This document shows, one piece after another, positions 8,643-17,350 of a stretch of DNA of 64,000 bases; position 1 is the stretch's first letter; every line of letters starts with the position of its first letter. Both the position numbers and the translations under genes were made by a program. The DNA lies in the NCBI RefSeq assembly GCF_001641615.1, contig NZ_LRRU01000020.1, positions 454,525 to 518,524 on the forward strand. Reading direction: 5' to 3'. The DNA is from Pseudoalteromonas gelatinilytica (GTDB lineage Bacteria; Pseudomonadota; Gammaproteobacteria; Enterobacterales; Alteromonadaceae). The notes beneath the pieces were generated by a model. The model was not told the DNA's origin, did not search any database, and was given only the letters and a program-made list of their open reading frames with translations.

Positions 8643-9722
8643 CTACACTGCTAAAGCAGAATATAAACTATCGTATTTACTGCTCATGGTTCTTGCATCA
8701 GCAACAGCAATAGCGTGATGACGAATACATAAACCATGCGGTAGTTTGCTTGCTCTTAAAATTGCTGGGGCAAGCTGGCTAAATTCTTTAGGAGAGACAA
8801 GCTCTCCTTCGTTAGCAGTGAGCACTTCATTAATTCCGCCAACATCGGATGCAACTACGGGAATACCACAAGCCATGGCTTCAATAATTGACAGTGGTAA
8901 GCCTTCACGTTGTGAGTACAAACACATAACATCGATACTTGAATAAAATGCGCGCATATCGTGAACATTACCAAGAAAATGAACACGCTCGTTTAGCCCT
9001 AAATTACGCACTAAATTCATTAACCCCACTTTCTGGTCGCCATCTCCTGCAAATACCATATGATAGTTTTGAGGTAAGTAATGCAAAGCGTGAATAAGAT
9101 CTTTGTGCCCTTTGCCATCTATTAAGCGTGCCGCACAGCCAACCAGTTTTATCTTTTTTGGTAAGTTAAGCTGATCTCTTGCCGTGTCTTGCGAGATTGC
9201 TATAAAGCTATCGCAATCAATGCCATTTAAAATGGTTCGTTCTGGGATAATGGCTGTTTTGGCTCTAAATTCATCGGCAACTATTCGCGCATCTGCGACC
9301 CAATAAATGTTCGTCATCGAATCAAGTAACTTTGTAAATGTGCATTGCTTAACATTGTTCAAATACCAAGCGTCATGAATGGTTGATATGTGGCGAACTG
9401 AATCACCCGACAATGCGCACGCTAAGCCCGCATAAATAACTGGGCCAACATGATGGCTATGGATGATATCGATATCGTGCTCTTTAACTAAAGACTTAAT
9501 CTTTGCGATAACAGAAAAGCTGATACCGGGCTTTTTATTTAAGCAAATAACACGATGGCTAAATTCTTCTAATTCGGGCCACTGTTCAAAAGCAGACTGT
9601 CTGTCTCCTTCGAGCGAAACAATGATGCTAGAGCGGCTAAATTGACTATTTTTGAGAAGTGTAATTGCCATTTTTTCAAGGCCACCTACTTGCAGGTGTT
9701 GAACTAAGTGCATGACATTCAT
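8643..9722 (-). CDS. sypP: SypP-like glycosyltransferase family 4
   Basis: This 359-residue GT-B enzyme should add a sugar to the lipid-linked repeat unit at the inner face of the membrane. The N-terminal half has the LVQHLQVGGLEK motif typical of GT4 enzymes. The C-terminal half has the nucleotide-sugar binding pattern VGCAARLIDGKGH, then FLGNV and S-Q-R-E-G-L-P-L-S-I-I-E-A-M-A-C-G with the conserved E-x7-E type motif. The start codon overlaps the Wzz stop by 4 bases, so the two are translationally coupled. Sugar specificity cannot be read from the sequence. Confidence 0.8.
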   Translation of the reverse strand: MNVMHLVQHLQVGGLEKMAITLLKNSQFSRSSIIVSLEGDRQSAFEQWPELEEFSHRVICLNKKPGISFSVIAKIKSLVKEHDIDIIHSHHVGPVIYAGLACALSGDSVRHISTIHDAWYLNNVKQCTFTKLLDSMTNIYWVADARIVADEFRAKTAIIPERTILNGIDCDSFIAISQDTARDQLNLPKKIKLVGCAARLIDGKGHKDLIHALHYLPQNYHMVFAGDGDQKVGLMNLVRNLGLNERVHFLGNVHDMRAFYSSIDVMCLYSQREGLPLSIIEAMACGIPVVASDVGGINEVLTANEGELVSPKEFSQLAPAILRASKLPHGLCIRHHAIAVADARTMSSKYDSLYSALAV

Positions 9723-11194
9723 GATTTATCTCCTTCAATGTTACCGAAGTTAGTCTCGGCATTGACGATAGGAAGTACTGTTACCACCTGTGCGCTGGTA
9801 AGTTTTTCAATGGTTTTAATATCTTTGAGGTGGCTATCACAAAGCGCTGCAACAAATACACTTGCACCACCTGTGAAAATACCAAGAATGAGACCCACAA
9901 TGACAGTCATCACCATAGAGGTATTGATTGGTTGAGTCGGGCTGTAAGCTCGTTCTATGGTTTTTACTTTATCTGGACCTTCGTATTTAACTAACTTGCC
10001 TGTTACTTTCGCCATTTCATAACGGCTAAGCATGTCTTTATAAAGTGATTGCTTAACTTCGTAATCGCGCTCTAATTTGCGTAACTGTTTTTCAACATCG
10101 CTGGTTACTAACAAACGTTCACTTACAAGTTTTACCTGCTCTTCTAACATCGCAAACTCTTGCTCTTGCTGAAGTAAATTATTGCGTGCTTCTTCTAGGG
10201 CAAGTAATTGAGAGACCAAAACACTACTCTCTTTGCCATCACCAGATGGTAAGGTGTTTACCATTTGCCATAACTGATCGAGGTTTGTGGTATCGAGCTT
10301 TTCGCTTGATTCTAATAACGCCTGTTGACGGTTTTTTAAATTTGCGAGAGTGCGCTTCTTCTCTATGATTTTGCTGTGTTTTTCGGTGTAGCGTGTGCGT
10401 AAAAGACTTAACTCAGATTCAGTACGGACTATTTTTTCTTCTAAATTGCCTAAAATTGGGTTTGCTTGACCAACCTTGCTCACCAGTGCATTTAGCTTTG
10501 CTTTGGCACCTGAAAGAGCAATCAGCTTTTGTTGTTTCTCGCTTAGTAAATTATCAAAGGTTTGACGATTACTGTGTAATACATCAGGTAAGGTATTGCT
10601 GTTTTGTGTTTTAAAGACAGCTAATGCTTCTTCTGAAAGCTCAAGTTCTTCTCGTAAACTATCAAGTTGTTTAAAGAAAAACTGCTCAGAGGTATCCAGT
10701 GATGCCTTCGTTGGGGCAAGTAAGCGTTCGATAAATTTTTCGACCACCTTTTCTAGCACAGGCTTCATTTGCGTTTGGTCATGCCAAATAAAGTTAATAC
10801 GTACCAGCTCATCGCCAATTAAAGAAAGCGATAAGGCTTTTGAGAGTTGTTGATGAATTTCTTCTACTTGTTTGGGTGGCGCATCTTCTGCGATTAATTG
10901 AGTTTCTTTAGCAACCGCGATAAGTACTTTGCGACTAATAACTAAGGTACGCAGTGCAGCCATACGATCAGAAAGCTGAAACGAGAAAGAAAGATCATCT
11001 AAATAAGGATTCAGTAACGCTGACTCTTCAATCAAAATCGTTGCGTGATTGGTATATTGCTTTTGAGCTGATAATCCAAGTGCGATAACGACAATTGGAA
11101 TAATGCAAAACGGAATGATAAAGAGCTTAATACGCGTGTATAGCGCATAAAGCCCTAAATAAATTAACCGTTTGATCTGCTCTTTTACTAACAT
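9719..11194 (-). CDS. sypO: SypO-like Wzz/GumC chain-length determinant (co-polymerase)
   Basis: This 491-residue inner-membrane protein controls polymer length. A first membrane helix (about 20-45) is followed by a large periplasmic part rich in heptad coiled coil (about 150-400), then the proline-rich entry PTQPIN and a second helix (about 428-455). A short cytoplasmic tail ends the protein and has no kinase domain, so any kinase partner would be the separate SypD-like protein. It is the first gene of a unit that runs on through sypP and the sypQR fusion. A sigma-54 type promoter lies about 100 bases upstream. Confidence 0.87.
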   Translation of the reverse strand: MLVKEQIKRLIYLGLYALYTRIKLFIIPFCIIPIVVIALGLSAQKQYTNHATILIEESALLNPYLDDLSFSFQLSDRMAALRTLVISRKVLIAVAKETQLIAEDAPPKQVEEIHQQLSKALSLSLIGDELVRINFIWHDQTQMKPVLEKVVEKFIERLLAPTKASLDTSEQFFFKQLDSLREELELSEEALAVFKTQNSNTLPDVLHSNRQTFDNLLSEKQQKLIALSGAKAKLNALVSKVGQANPILGNLEEKIVRTESELSLLRTRYTEKHSKIIEKKRTLANLKNRQQALLESSEKLDTTNLDQLWQMVNTLPSGDGKESSVLVSQLLALEEARNNLLQQEQEFAMLEEQVKLVSERLLVTSDVEKQLRKLERDYEVKQSLYKDMLSRYEMAKVTGKLVKYEGPDKVKTIERAYSPTQPINTSMVMTVIVGLILGIFTGGASVFVAALCDSHLKDIKTIEKLTSAQVVTVLPIVNAETNFGNIEGDKS

Positions 11195-11215
11195 GTTTTA
11201 CCTTTTGCTTTGCAT

Positions 11216-11246
11216 TTTGCGAAATTACTCTGTGTTAATTCGCAAA
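11216..11246. promoter_or_regulatory. Inverted repeat in sypO leader
   Basis: The arms TTTGCGAA and TTCGCAAA are perfectly complementary and lie 15 bases apart, between the predicted sigma-54 promoter and the sypO start. The flanking TTAATT-C-GCA resembles TTAATT-T-GCA in the repeat upstream of sypA. It may be a regulator site or a leader hairpin. Confidence 0.35.
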
Positions 11247-11288
11247 TTGATAAAAATTGACCAAGATTTTCTTAGCTAATTAGTAAAT

Positions 11289-11304
11289 TGCAGTTAGTGA
11301 GCCA
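11289..11304 (-). promoter_or_regulatory. Sigma-54 promoter of sypO-P-QR unit
   Basis: The minus strand reads TGGCTCACTAACTGCA, matching the sigma-54 pattern with intact GG at -24 and GC at -12, 12 bases apart. It lies just after the terminator hairpin of the preceding unit. Transcription would start near 11277, about 80 bases before the sypO start codon. Confidence 0.62.
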
Positions 11305-11310
11305 AAATGA

Positions 11311-11349
11311 AAAAAGCTGCATGATGAAGCGATACAAGATGCAGCTTTT
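11311..11349 (-). terminator. Terminator after sypJ-N unit
   Basis: The arms AAAAGCTGCAT and ATGCAGCTTTT form an 11-base stem, and on the minus strand the second arm runs into a T-run (GCTTTTTTC). It lies 16 bases after the sypN-like stop and separates that unit from the sypO unit. Confidence 0.75.
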
Positions 11350-11365
11350 GGGTTGAATAGTTTAA

Positions 11366-12502
11366 TCAGCAAAATCTAAGTTGCTTGCAGACTAATGAGG
11401 CTTTTGCTTGCCAACTATGGTTATGTGCAAGCAATGACTGGTTTGCGCGCCAATTTAAGAAATCAGATTTACTTAAGCTCACAGCATAATCAACGCGCTC
11501 AATAAAGCCCTGATGGTTGTCAGCGATTAAGATCGTTTCTTGGTATGGGTCAACCGCAGCAAAACGTGTGGTTACGATGGGTGTGCCCGTCGCTATGTAT
11601 TCTTTTAATTTAAGAGGATCACATGCTCTGATCTGATCGTTATCAACAAACGGTAAGATGGATACCTGCCAATGCTGCGAAAATGAGGCTAGACGCTGAT
11701 GATCAACAGCCTCTATGTGCGTTACATTCTGACGTTTTAGAAGCTGTTGGAAATCCTCTACTAGATGGCCAATTAGCACTATTTGATAGTCTGGCCTCTC
11801 TTTAGCGAGCTTTAACAATAAGGCTTTATCTAACCAGGCATTGAGAGAACCATAAAAGCCAATGATAGGTTTACTTATATGCTCAAGTTCAGAGGCTTTC
11901 GCGGTTTGCGTAGTAAAAAGCGCTAAATCGACACCATGTGAGAGCATTTTTACTTTGTGCTTTGGCATTTTGTTGGCAAGACGCTCACTGACAACATAAA
12001 TAGTGTCTGCTTTTTCAATAAGCTCATGTTCAAACGGCGCAACCATTTTATGATCAACGCCTGCAAGAGCTGCGAAATCATCGCCACAATAATACACCAC
12101 TTTATCCTGCTCGCGCGGCGCAATTAAACTGATTGCTGTTGGCACACTTAGCCAATAAACAATTGGCTCATCGTCTATAAAATTTTTCCGTTGAAAAACC
12201 CATTTATTAAATAACCTTACTAAAACGTTATCGTGCCAAGGTAAAACCGCTAATGTGTGTGCAGTGAAATTGTCATCGTTTATTTTGTTTGCTGTTCGAT
12301 TGTTTTTCGTTTTCTTTGTTGATAATAAAAGGCTTTTTAATTTATTGACGACCCGCTTTACATCAACTAAACGCAATGTTGGTTTACGCATACCTATCGA
12401 GTTAATCCAAATAACGGAGTGCTGTTGTGCCAGTTGTTTGAACAAATGCTGAGTACTGCTTGGGTGGCTTTGCCAATCTTCACCAAATACAATGAATTTC
12501 AT
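11366..12502 (-). CDS. sypN: SypN-like glycosyltransferase (GT-B fold)
   Basis: This 378-residue protein has the layout of a GT4/GT1-type enzyme. The N-terminus FVFGEDW-like segment is followed by HLFKQLA and IWINSIGMR, where donor/acceptor loops are expected. The C-terminal half holds IIGFYGSLNAWLD, VLIGH and D-P-L-K-L-K-E-Y-I-A-T-G-T-P-I-V-T-T, the nucleotide-sugar binding part. It lies 2 bases after the acetyltransferase gene and is the last gene before the terminator. Its place next to sypM fits SypN. The sugar it transfers cannot be told. Confidence 0.75.
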   Translation of the reverse strand: MKFIVFGEDWQSHPSSTQHLFKQLAQQHSVIWINSIGMRKPTLRLVDVKRVVNKLKSLLLSTKKTKNNRTANKINDDNFTAHTLAVLPWHDNVLVRLFNKWVFQRKNFIDDEPIVYWLSVPTAISLIAPREQDKVVYYCGDDFAALAGVDHKMVAPFEHELIEKADTIYVVSERLANKMPKHKVKMLSHGVDLALFTTQTAKASELEHISKPIIGFYGSLNAWLDKALLLKLAKERPDYQIVLIGHLVEDFQQLLKRQNVTHIEAVDHQRLASFSQHWQVSILPFVDNDQIRACDPLKLKEYIATGTPIVTTRFAAVDPYQETILIADNHQGFIERVDYAVSLSKSDFLNWRANQSLLAHNHSWQAKASLVCKQLRFC

Positions 12503-12504
12503 AA

Positions 12505-13209
12505 TCAGTCCTCCAGCTGTTTAACTACTTTTGCTGGATTACCGGCCACGATGGTATTTGCTGGTACATCTTTGGTTACGACCGCACTTGCAGCAACGAT
12601 TGCCCCTTCACCAATTGTGACACCGGCAAGTACAGTCGCACCTGTACCAATCCAGGCGCCCTGTTTAATGATGATATCGCCTATTTGTGACTCGTCATCA
12701 GGCTCACCTATTGCTCGTCTTGCAGAGTTTAATGGATGACCTGGAAACCCAGCTAAAAATACCCTTCCCGCTAAACGCACATCATCTTCAAGTACAATTT
12801 TACGGCCAACTGAAAAGGCATTTTGCCAACCTATATCCACATTACTGCCAATTATTAGTTTGGGTGTGTAATGACCATGACTACGCCCACAAAATGTGCT
12901 GATACCGCTAATTCGGGTATTGTCATTACAACTTATTTCAAGTTTTCCTAATATTTGAGGCATCCCTGAATACAGGTATAAATTAGCTTTTGAACCGCTA
13001 ATTTGGCTTTTAAACAAGGGCGTATAGTAAAAAATTCGTCCAATTTCACTCAGCAATGTTTTTATAACTAAATGTAATTTATATAACAGTGAATGAATGC
13101 CTGGGATCACCCACATTTGCGGATTGCGAATCGATTTGGCAATTTGAAAAAGCGATTTTGCAATTGCACTGTCGCTTGATTTAAGCCAGTGTTTAATTTG
13201 TTCACTCAT
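12505..13209 (-). CDS. sypM: SypM-like left-handed beta-helix acyltransferase
   Basis: This 234-residue protein probably O-acetylates the polysaccharide or its precursor. The C-terminal half (about 80-230) is a hexapeptide-repeat left-handed beta helix, with IGTGATVLAGVTIGEGAIVA and the family end signature P-A-N-T-I-V-A-G-N-P-A-K-V-V-K. The start at 13209 is chosen because GGGAG lies 8-9 bases upstream; an upstream in-frame ATG at 13233 lacks this. With that start it overlaps the end of the ligase gene by 8 bases. V. fischeri SypM is also an acetyltransferase between SypL and SypN. Confidence 0.82.
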   Translation of the reverse strand: MSEQIKHWLKSSDSAIAKSLFQIAKSIRNPQMWVIPGIHSLLYKLHLVIKTLLSEIGRIFYYTPLFKSQISGSKANLYLYSGMPQILGKLEISCNDNTRISGISTFCGRSHGHYTPKLIIGSNVDIGWQNAFSVGRKIVLEDDVRLAGRVFLAGFPGHPLNSARRAIGEPDDESQIGDIIIKQGAWIGTGATVLAGVTIGEGAIVAASAVVTKDVPANTIVAGNPAKVVKQLED

Positions 13210-14566
13210 GTGAGGTCTCCCTTTGTTTATCAATTACAAGCTTTTCTAACGCAATGGTTAAAGCAAGAATGATATAAATAGGCCATGTAAATGCTTGAGT
13301 TAAAAAGGTTCCTGATACCATAAAGCCAATTAAACCGCCTTTTAGCGCTTTAGCATTTACATCAATTTGTTCGTCTTTAATTTGCTTATTCATTAAAAAC
13401 ACACGGTTTAAGCTACGGTAAATACAGGCAATTACTAAGACAAAAATACATATGCCAACAAGGCCTGTTTCACCTAATACTTGAAACCATGTACTGTGTA
13501 CTGCATGATTCTTGCCATCCCAATGCGGGCTATAAAAATAGTAATTAACAACAAAATTATTAACCCCGACGCCGGTCAATGGATTGTATATCGCCATATT
13601 GATGGCAGCTTGCCACGCATAAATACGGCCCATGGCTGATTCATCTACTCCCCCTTCGTGTGAGCCACCACTTTGCCTGTCTGCGATACCCGCAAATGCA
13701 ACCATGGCTAACATGCCTACCGCACCAATACAGCCAACAACAATTGGGTTTTTAACTTTTTGATAAATGAAAAAACTAAGAACAGCAGCAATGCCGAGTA
13801 AACCACCTCGACTTTGCGTCGCAACTACGCCACTAATTGCCGTGATCAAACAGATAAAGGCGATGATACGTCTTAGTTTATGCGCATTTGAATCAAACAC
13901 TTCGGCTGCTAAAAAAGACACAGGGAACATCATTACCAGCGATAAATCGTTTGGGTCACCTAGCTGTGAACGCAGCTCACGAGAAATTGTGACGCGGGTT
14001 CCTTCAACTAGACCAATACCATTCATTTTGTTACTAAGGGCAACCAAGGCAATAGCGACTCCTGAGATCATGATGCCAATTCGTACCACATTAAAATGCT
14101 TTAACGTGGTCATCCACCAGGATATTGCAAATACCATAATCAGTACTTTTGTGAGTACACCAGACCAATATTCCATCGCTAAGCCACGATTTGAGGCACT
14201 AAAAACACAAACAGTGAGCCACACAAACCAAATGAAAAAGATTAGATGATTGGTATGCCAGTGCGGTTTTAATTTTTGCGAGATAAATAGATGCCAAACA
14301 ATCCCTAATAAAGAGGCCAACGCGAGTAACTTTGGAATTTTGAACGGCATCAAAAACGGAAATGCTTCGTGCAATCTAAAGTAGCTAAACAATATAAACA
14401 AAATGATAAACGCAACGCTTACCTTCACTGCCGTAAAAGCCGCAAAAGGTAATAATAATAAGGCAAATACGGCAATGGGACCTAGCAATGCGTAAGTCGC
14501 AACGACAAGTAAAGTGACCAAAATGCCATTAATGAATAGTTGATTTTGTTTATAGTAATTGAGCAT
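13202..14566 (-). CDS. sypL: SypL-like O-antigen ligase / Wzy-type polymerase family membrane protein
   Basis: This 454-residue protein has about eleven membrane helices and a large loop near 295-345. It belongs to the Wzy_C/WaaL family: QSRGGLLGI (about 255) and the loop pattern G-R-I-Y-A-W-Q-A-A-I-N-M followed by L-T-G-V-G-V-N-N-F and a conserved HSTWFQVLGETG-like segment are typical. It would polymerise repeat units or transfer the finished polymer at the periplasmic face. The stop of the flippase gene overlaps its start by 17 bases. Confidence 0.82.
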   Translation of the reverse strand: MLNYYKQNQLFINGILVTLLVVATYALLGPIAVFALLLLPFAAFTAVKVSVAFIILFILFSYFRLHEAFPFLMPFKIPKLLALASLLGIVWHLFISQKLKPHWHTNHLIFFIWFVWLTVCVFSASNRGLAMEYWSGVLTKVLIMVFAISWWMTTLKHFNVVRIGIMISGVAIALVALSNKMNGIGLVEGTRVTISRELRSQLGDPNDLSLVMMFPVSFLAAEVFDSNAHKLRRIIAFICLITAISGVVATQSRGGLLGIAAVLSFFIYQKVKNPIVVGCIGAVGMLAMVAFAGIADRQSGGSHEGGVDESAMGRIYAWQAAINMAIYNPLTGVGVNNFVVNYYFYSPHWDGKNHAVHSTWFQVLGETGLVGICIFVLVIACIYRSLNRVFLMNKQIKDEQIDVNAKALKGGLIGFMVSGTFLTQAFTWPIYIILALTIALEKLVIDKQRETSHE

Positions 14567-15968
14567 ATTGATGCCCCTTAACTAGACTTTTCATAACCTG
14601 CACAAGCAAGGTTTTATATTGAAATGAAAGGCCGACAAAATAGCAAAAGCAAACAACCCATTTAGCAAAAATGAGTTCGTTAAACTCTAGTGTGATAAGA
14701 ACCATAGACCCCAGTGCTAACCAGCTCGGAATTAATGCCGCAAAATTTAAATGTAGAGGTTCGAAGTACTGACTAACTGAATATAAACAAACCAATTTGA
14801 AGCTTTGCATTATGATTAGTGCGAGGATTGCCCCTTCTACACCTTGGTTTGGGACTAAAAAATGCAATAAGCTCAGCCCAAGAAGTGCTGTTAAAAAGTT
14901 TATTATTGATACAAACACACCGTTTTTGTGCATGTAGCAGCCAATATTAACAATATCGCTGTGATGGCGAATAGCGACAATAATGATTAATAAAATCAGC
15001 CAACTATTTTTTCCATGATAGTCTGATGGTAGAACCGAATTAAGCGCGATTGGTGCAAGCAAGCTCATTAAAATACACATCGCTAACCCGGCATTTAAAG
15101 AGGTAATTGCATAACGTTGATATTGGCTTTTATCTTCTTTAATTAAACTAAATCGTTTAGCAAACCACCAAAGACGAATTGGCTCAAAGGTGAAGGATGT
15201 AATAATGGCAAATTGCGCAGCAACGTAATAGCTTGCCAAGACACTTTCATTAAACTGGGCAACAATAAACCAGTTCTCTGCGCCATTTCCGGCATAAACG
15301 AAAAGGCCTGAAGCGATGATAGAGGTTAAAAAAATCGTTTGCGATTTTTTGATTCGCCAGCTAAAGCGTGAGTAGCTAACCTTTAGGGCCGAACTCATAT
15401 CATTCAGAGTTAAACACATAATAATGCACGTACAGGCAACGCCTGAAGCCATCACACCTGTCACGTTAAAGCCCAGAACGAGTAAAGTGATAGTTAAGCA
15501 GGTTTGCATGACTGCGTGAGCAATACTATAGAAACAATATTTTTGCGCATAGCCAAACAAACGATAATAGGTATAAGGGATTGAAAGTACTGATGCAAAA
15601 CACAAATTAACAACGAGCAACCTAAAATCAAGCACACTAATTTGCGCAGGTAATAGGGAAATTATTTGTTCGGCAAATAAAAAACACCCAATTAAAAAAA
15701 CCGCACTAAATCCGATTGTTAATACTAACGAATCTCTAAATAACGCCATTTTCTCACGAAAAGAGGAATATTGTTGTTTGAGCAATAGCTCTGGCAAGCC
15801 AAGTGAAACAATCAGAGAACATAACGCCGACATAGTGACTAAGAAATTAAGTTCGCCAAACTCACTTTTTTCTAAAAAGCGCGTGGTTATGGGTAACAAA
15901 ATAAAGCCGAACCCTTTAACTGCAAGGATAGCTAAAGCAAAATAGCTAATTTGTTTTAAGTTACTCAT
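14550..15968 (-). CDS. sypK: SypK-like Wzx-type flippase
   Basis: This 472-residue protein has about twelve to fourteen membrane helices and starts with the MATE/Wzx hallmark K-G-F-G-F-I-L-L-P-I-T-T-R-F-L-x-x-x-E-F-G. It should flip the lipid-linked repeat unit across the inner membrane. It lies 9 bases after a glycosyltransferase gene and overlaps the ligase gene, so the four-step order glycosyltransferase, flippase, ligase, acetyltransferase is one transcript. SypK of V. fischeri is the oligosaccharide translocase at the same relative place. Confidence 0.85.
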   Translation of the reverse strand: MSNLKQISYFALAILAVKGFGFILLPITTRFLEKSEFGELNFLVTMSALCSLIVSLGLPELLLKQQYSSFREKMALFRDSLVLTIGFSAVFLIGCFLFAEQIISLLPAQISVLDFRLLVVNLCFASVLSIPYTYYRLFGYAQKYCFYSIAHAVMQTCLTITLLVLGFNVTGVMASGVACTCIIMCLTLNDMSSALKVSYSRFSWRIKKSQTIFLTSIIASGLFVYAGNGAENWFIVAQFNESVLASYYVAAQFAIITSFTFEPIRLWWFAKRFSLIKEDKSQYQRYAITSLNAGLAMCILMSLLAPIALNSVLPSDYHGKNSWLILLIIIVAIRHHSDIVNIGCYMHKNGVFVSIINFLTALLGLSLLHFLVPNQGVEGAILALIIMQSFKLVCLYSVSQYFEPLHLNFAALIPSWLALGSMVLITLEFNELIFAKWVVCFCYFVGLSFQYKTLLVQVMKSLVKGHQYAQLL

Positions 15969-15977
15969 AAAACCTCC

Positions 15978-17129
15978 CTATAAAGATTCAACCCATTTGG
16001 AAAGTTGCTCTGCTTGTTTAACGGCGTTGTAATGCTCGTTAACGTGTTGCTTCGCATTTTGACCAAGTAAATAGCGTTTATGAGGAGAAAGCTGATGGAA
16101 TTTATACAGCATTTTACTTAGCCCAGAGATACTGCCGGGCATACACTTCATACCCACGTTTGGGGTTACAATTTCGTTTGCCCCCATCAAAGTAGTTGTT
16201 AATACAGGCAGGCCACAGGCCATGGCCTCTTTTAAGACCAACGGGCCCGTATCACGGTCGCCATTTTCTGCAATACAAAATGGGGCAATAAGTGCTGAGT
16301 AATAAATCAGGTTTGAGCTAACCCAATCATGGGGTTTTTCGCCTAAAAATCGAATAGATTTGCGGATCCCCAGTTCTTCTGCCATGTACATTAAATCGTT
16401 GAGCATTGGGCCGTCGCCCACAATGTCGAGCGTAATACCGAACTCTTTAGGAATGTGTTTGAGTGCGGGTAAAAGAAATTGCAGCCCTTTCTTTTCAACA
16501 AGACGACCTATAAAAATTAATCGTACTGACTCATTGAGTGATGAAGGCACATATTTAAATTGGCTGGTATCAATACCACAATGAAGTAATTTAACATTGC
16601 TCTTTGAGAAGCGTTTAAATTGCATTGCCATTTCTTCACATACCGCAATCGAAAAATCGCAAAGCGCTAGTTTTGGTTTTAAATCGGCGTTGTTTACATA
16701 AACGTCATGGCCATGACCTATCGACGACACAGTTATATCAGCCAGCTTTGCAGCGACTATGCCATAAGCAAGTGGCCCATGCATAAAATGACAATGTAGA
16801 TGATCAATCTTCGCCGCTTTTATATATCGTGCAATTTGATAACCGTACGCAAGTAATGATTGGGTTGAAATTGATTTAAATTGAGCTGCAGTGTGAGCTG
16901 CTTTTACTAACTTATAAATATTTAGCATTGAAGGTAGTATTAATTTAAACGCCGGTTTAGTGATTTTTTTCACTTCAATAGCGCTGGTTAAGTTAATCAA
17001 CACACTGGTTTTTTCGAAGGTGAGAACCGTTACCTTGTGCCCTGCGTTTAACAGCGCTTTTATTTCTGTTACCACAAAGGTTTCTGATGCAATCGGAAAG
17101 CTTGGGACTAATATAGCAATGTGTTTCAT
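15978..17129 (-). CDS. sypJ: SypJ-like glycosyltransferase family 4
   Basis: This is a 383-residue GT-B enzyme and first gene of the sypJ-N unit. The start at 17129 (MKHIAILVPSFP) is chosen over in-frame starts up to 17249: it has GGAG 9 bases upstream and begins the conserved Rossmann strand, whereas the extra residues look like translated promoter. Motifs include ETFVVTEI near the N-terminus, the IFIGRLVEKKG donor-site entry, VGDGPM and ENGDRDTGPLVLKEAMACG. The H-C-H-F-M-H segment is typical of enzymes related to colanic acid transferases. Assignment to SypJ rests on its place before SypK and is tentative. Confidence 0.72.
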   Translation of the reverse strand: MKHIAILVPSFPIASETFVVTEIKALLNAGHKVTVLTFEKTSVLINLTSAIEVKKITKPAFKLILPSMLNIYKLVKAAHTAAQFKSISTQSLLAYGYQIARYIKAAKIDHLHCHFMHGPLAYGIVAAKLADITVSSIGHGHDVYVNNADLKPKLALCDFSIAVCEEMAMQFKRFSKSNVKLLHCGIDTSQFKYVPSSLNESVRLIFIGRLVEKKGLQFLLPALKHIPKEFGITLDIVGDGPMLNDLMYMAEELGIRKSIRFLGEKPHDWVSSNLIYYSALIAPFCIAENGDRDTGPLVLKEAMACGLPVLTTTLMGANEIVTPNVGMKCMPGSISGLSKMLYKFHQLSPHKRYLLGQNAKQHVNEHYNAVKQAEQLSKWVESL

Positions 17130-17165
17130 AAAAAACGCTCCTATAAAAACGGTTATAAGAGCTAT

Positions 17166-17181
17166 GGCAAGTTCCATACCC
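17166..17181 (-). promoter_or_regulatory. Possible sigma-54 promoter of sypJ-N unit
   Basis: The minus strand reads GGGTATGGAACTTGCC. The -12 TTGC is intact and GG lies 12 bases upstream, but the first base of the -24 box is G and the C after GG is T. Transcription would start near 17155, about 25 bases before the start codon. This is the weakest of the four sigma-54 candidates. Confidence 0.42.
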
Positions 17182-17221
17182 GACAAAAAAGCCACTAAAT
17201 TCTCGAAATGAGATAAAAACA

Positions 17222-17248
17222 TGCGTTGCATTTGCAAAATGCAACGCA
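17222..17248. promoter_or_regulatory. Perfect inverted repeat between divergent polysaccharide promoters
   Basis: The arms TGCGTTGCATTT and AAATGCAACGCA are perfectly complementary over 12 bases with a 3-base spacer. The repeat lies 41-67 bases upstream of the minus-strand sigma-54 candidate and 48-74 bases upstream of the plus-strand one, so one bound activator could serve both. It shares the GTTGCAT core with the repeat upstream of sypA. Confidence 0.55.
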
Positions 17249-17295
17249 CAAAGAGAAAAGGCTGAGTTATTTAACAGAAAATACAGATTTAAAGC

Positions 17296-17311
17296 TGGCG
17301 TCTAAATTGCG
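17296..17311 (+). promoter_or_regulatory. Sigma-54 promoter of GT2-receiver unit
   Basis: The plus strand reads TGGCGTCTAAATTGCG, with intact TGGC at -24 and TTGC at -12 at the correct distance. Transcription would start near 17322, about 29 bases before the ATG at 17351. Confidence 0.68.
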
Positions 17312-17350
17312 TATCCTTTACTACGTGAAGAAATGCTTTTGGAGCATATT

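Noticed and set aside
13767..14249. 160-residue plus-strand ORF opposite the ligase gene
   Set aside because: The minus-strand frame encodes a clear multi-helix ligase/polymerase; the plus frame has basic, non-conserved sequence.
17130..17350. V. fischeri SypG binding motif TTCTCA-N3-TGC
   Set aside because: Only a partial match (ATCTCATTTCGA, minus strand near 17200-17212) was found; the perfect palindrome is a better candidate.
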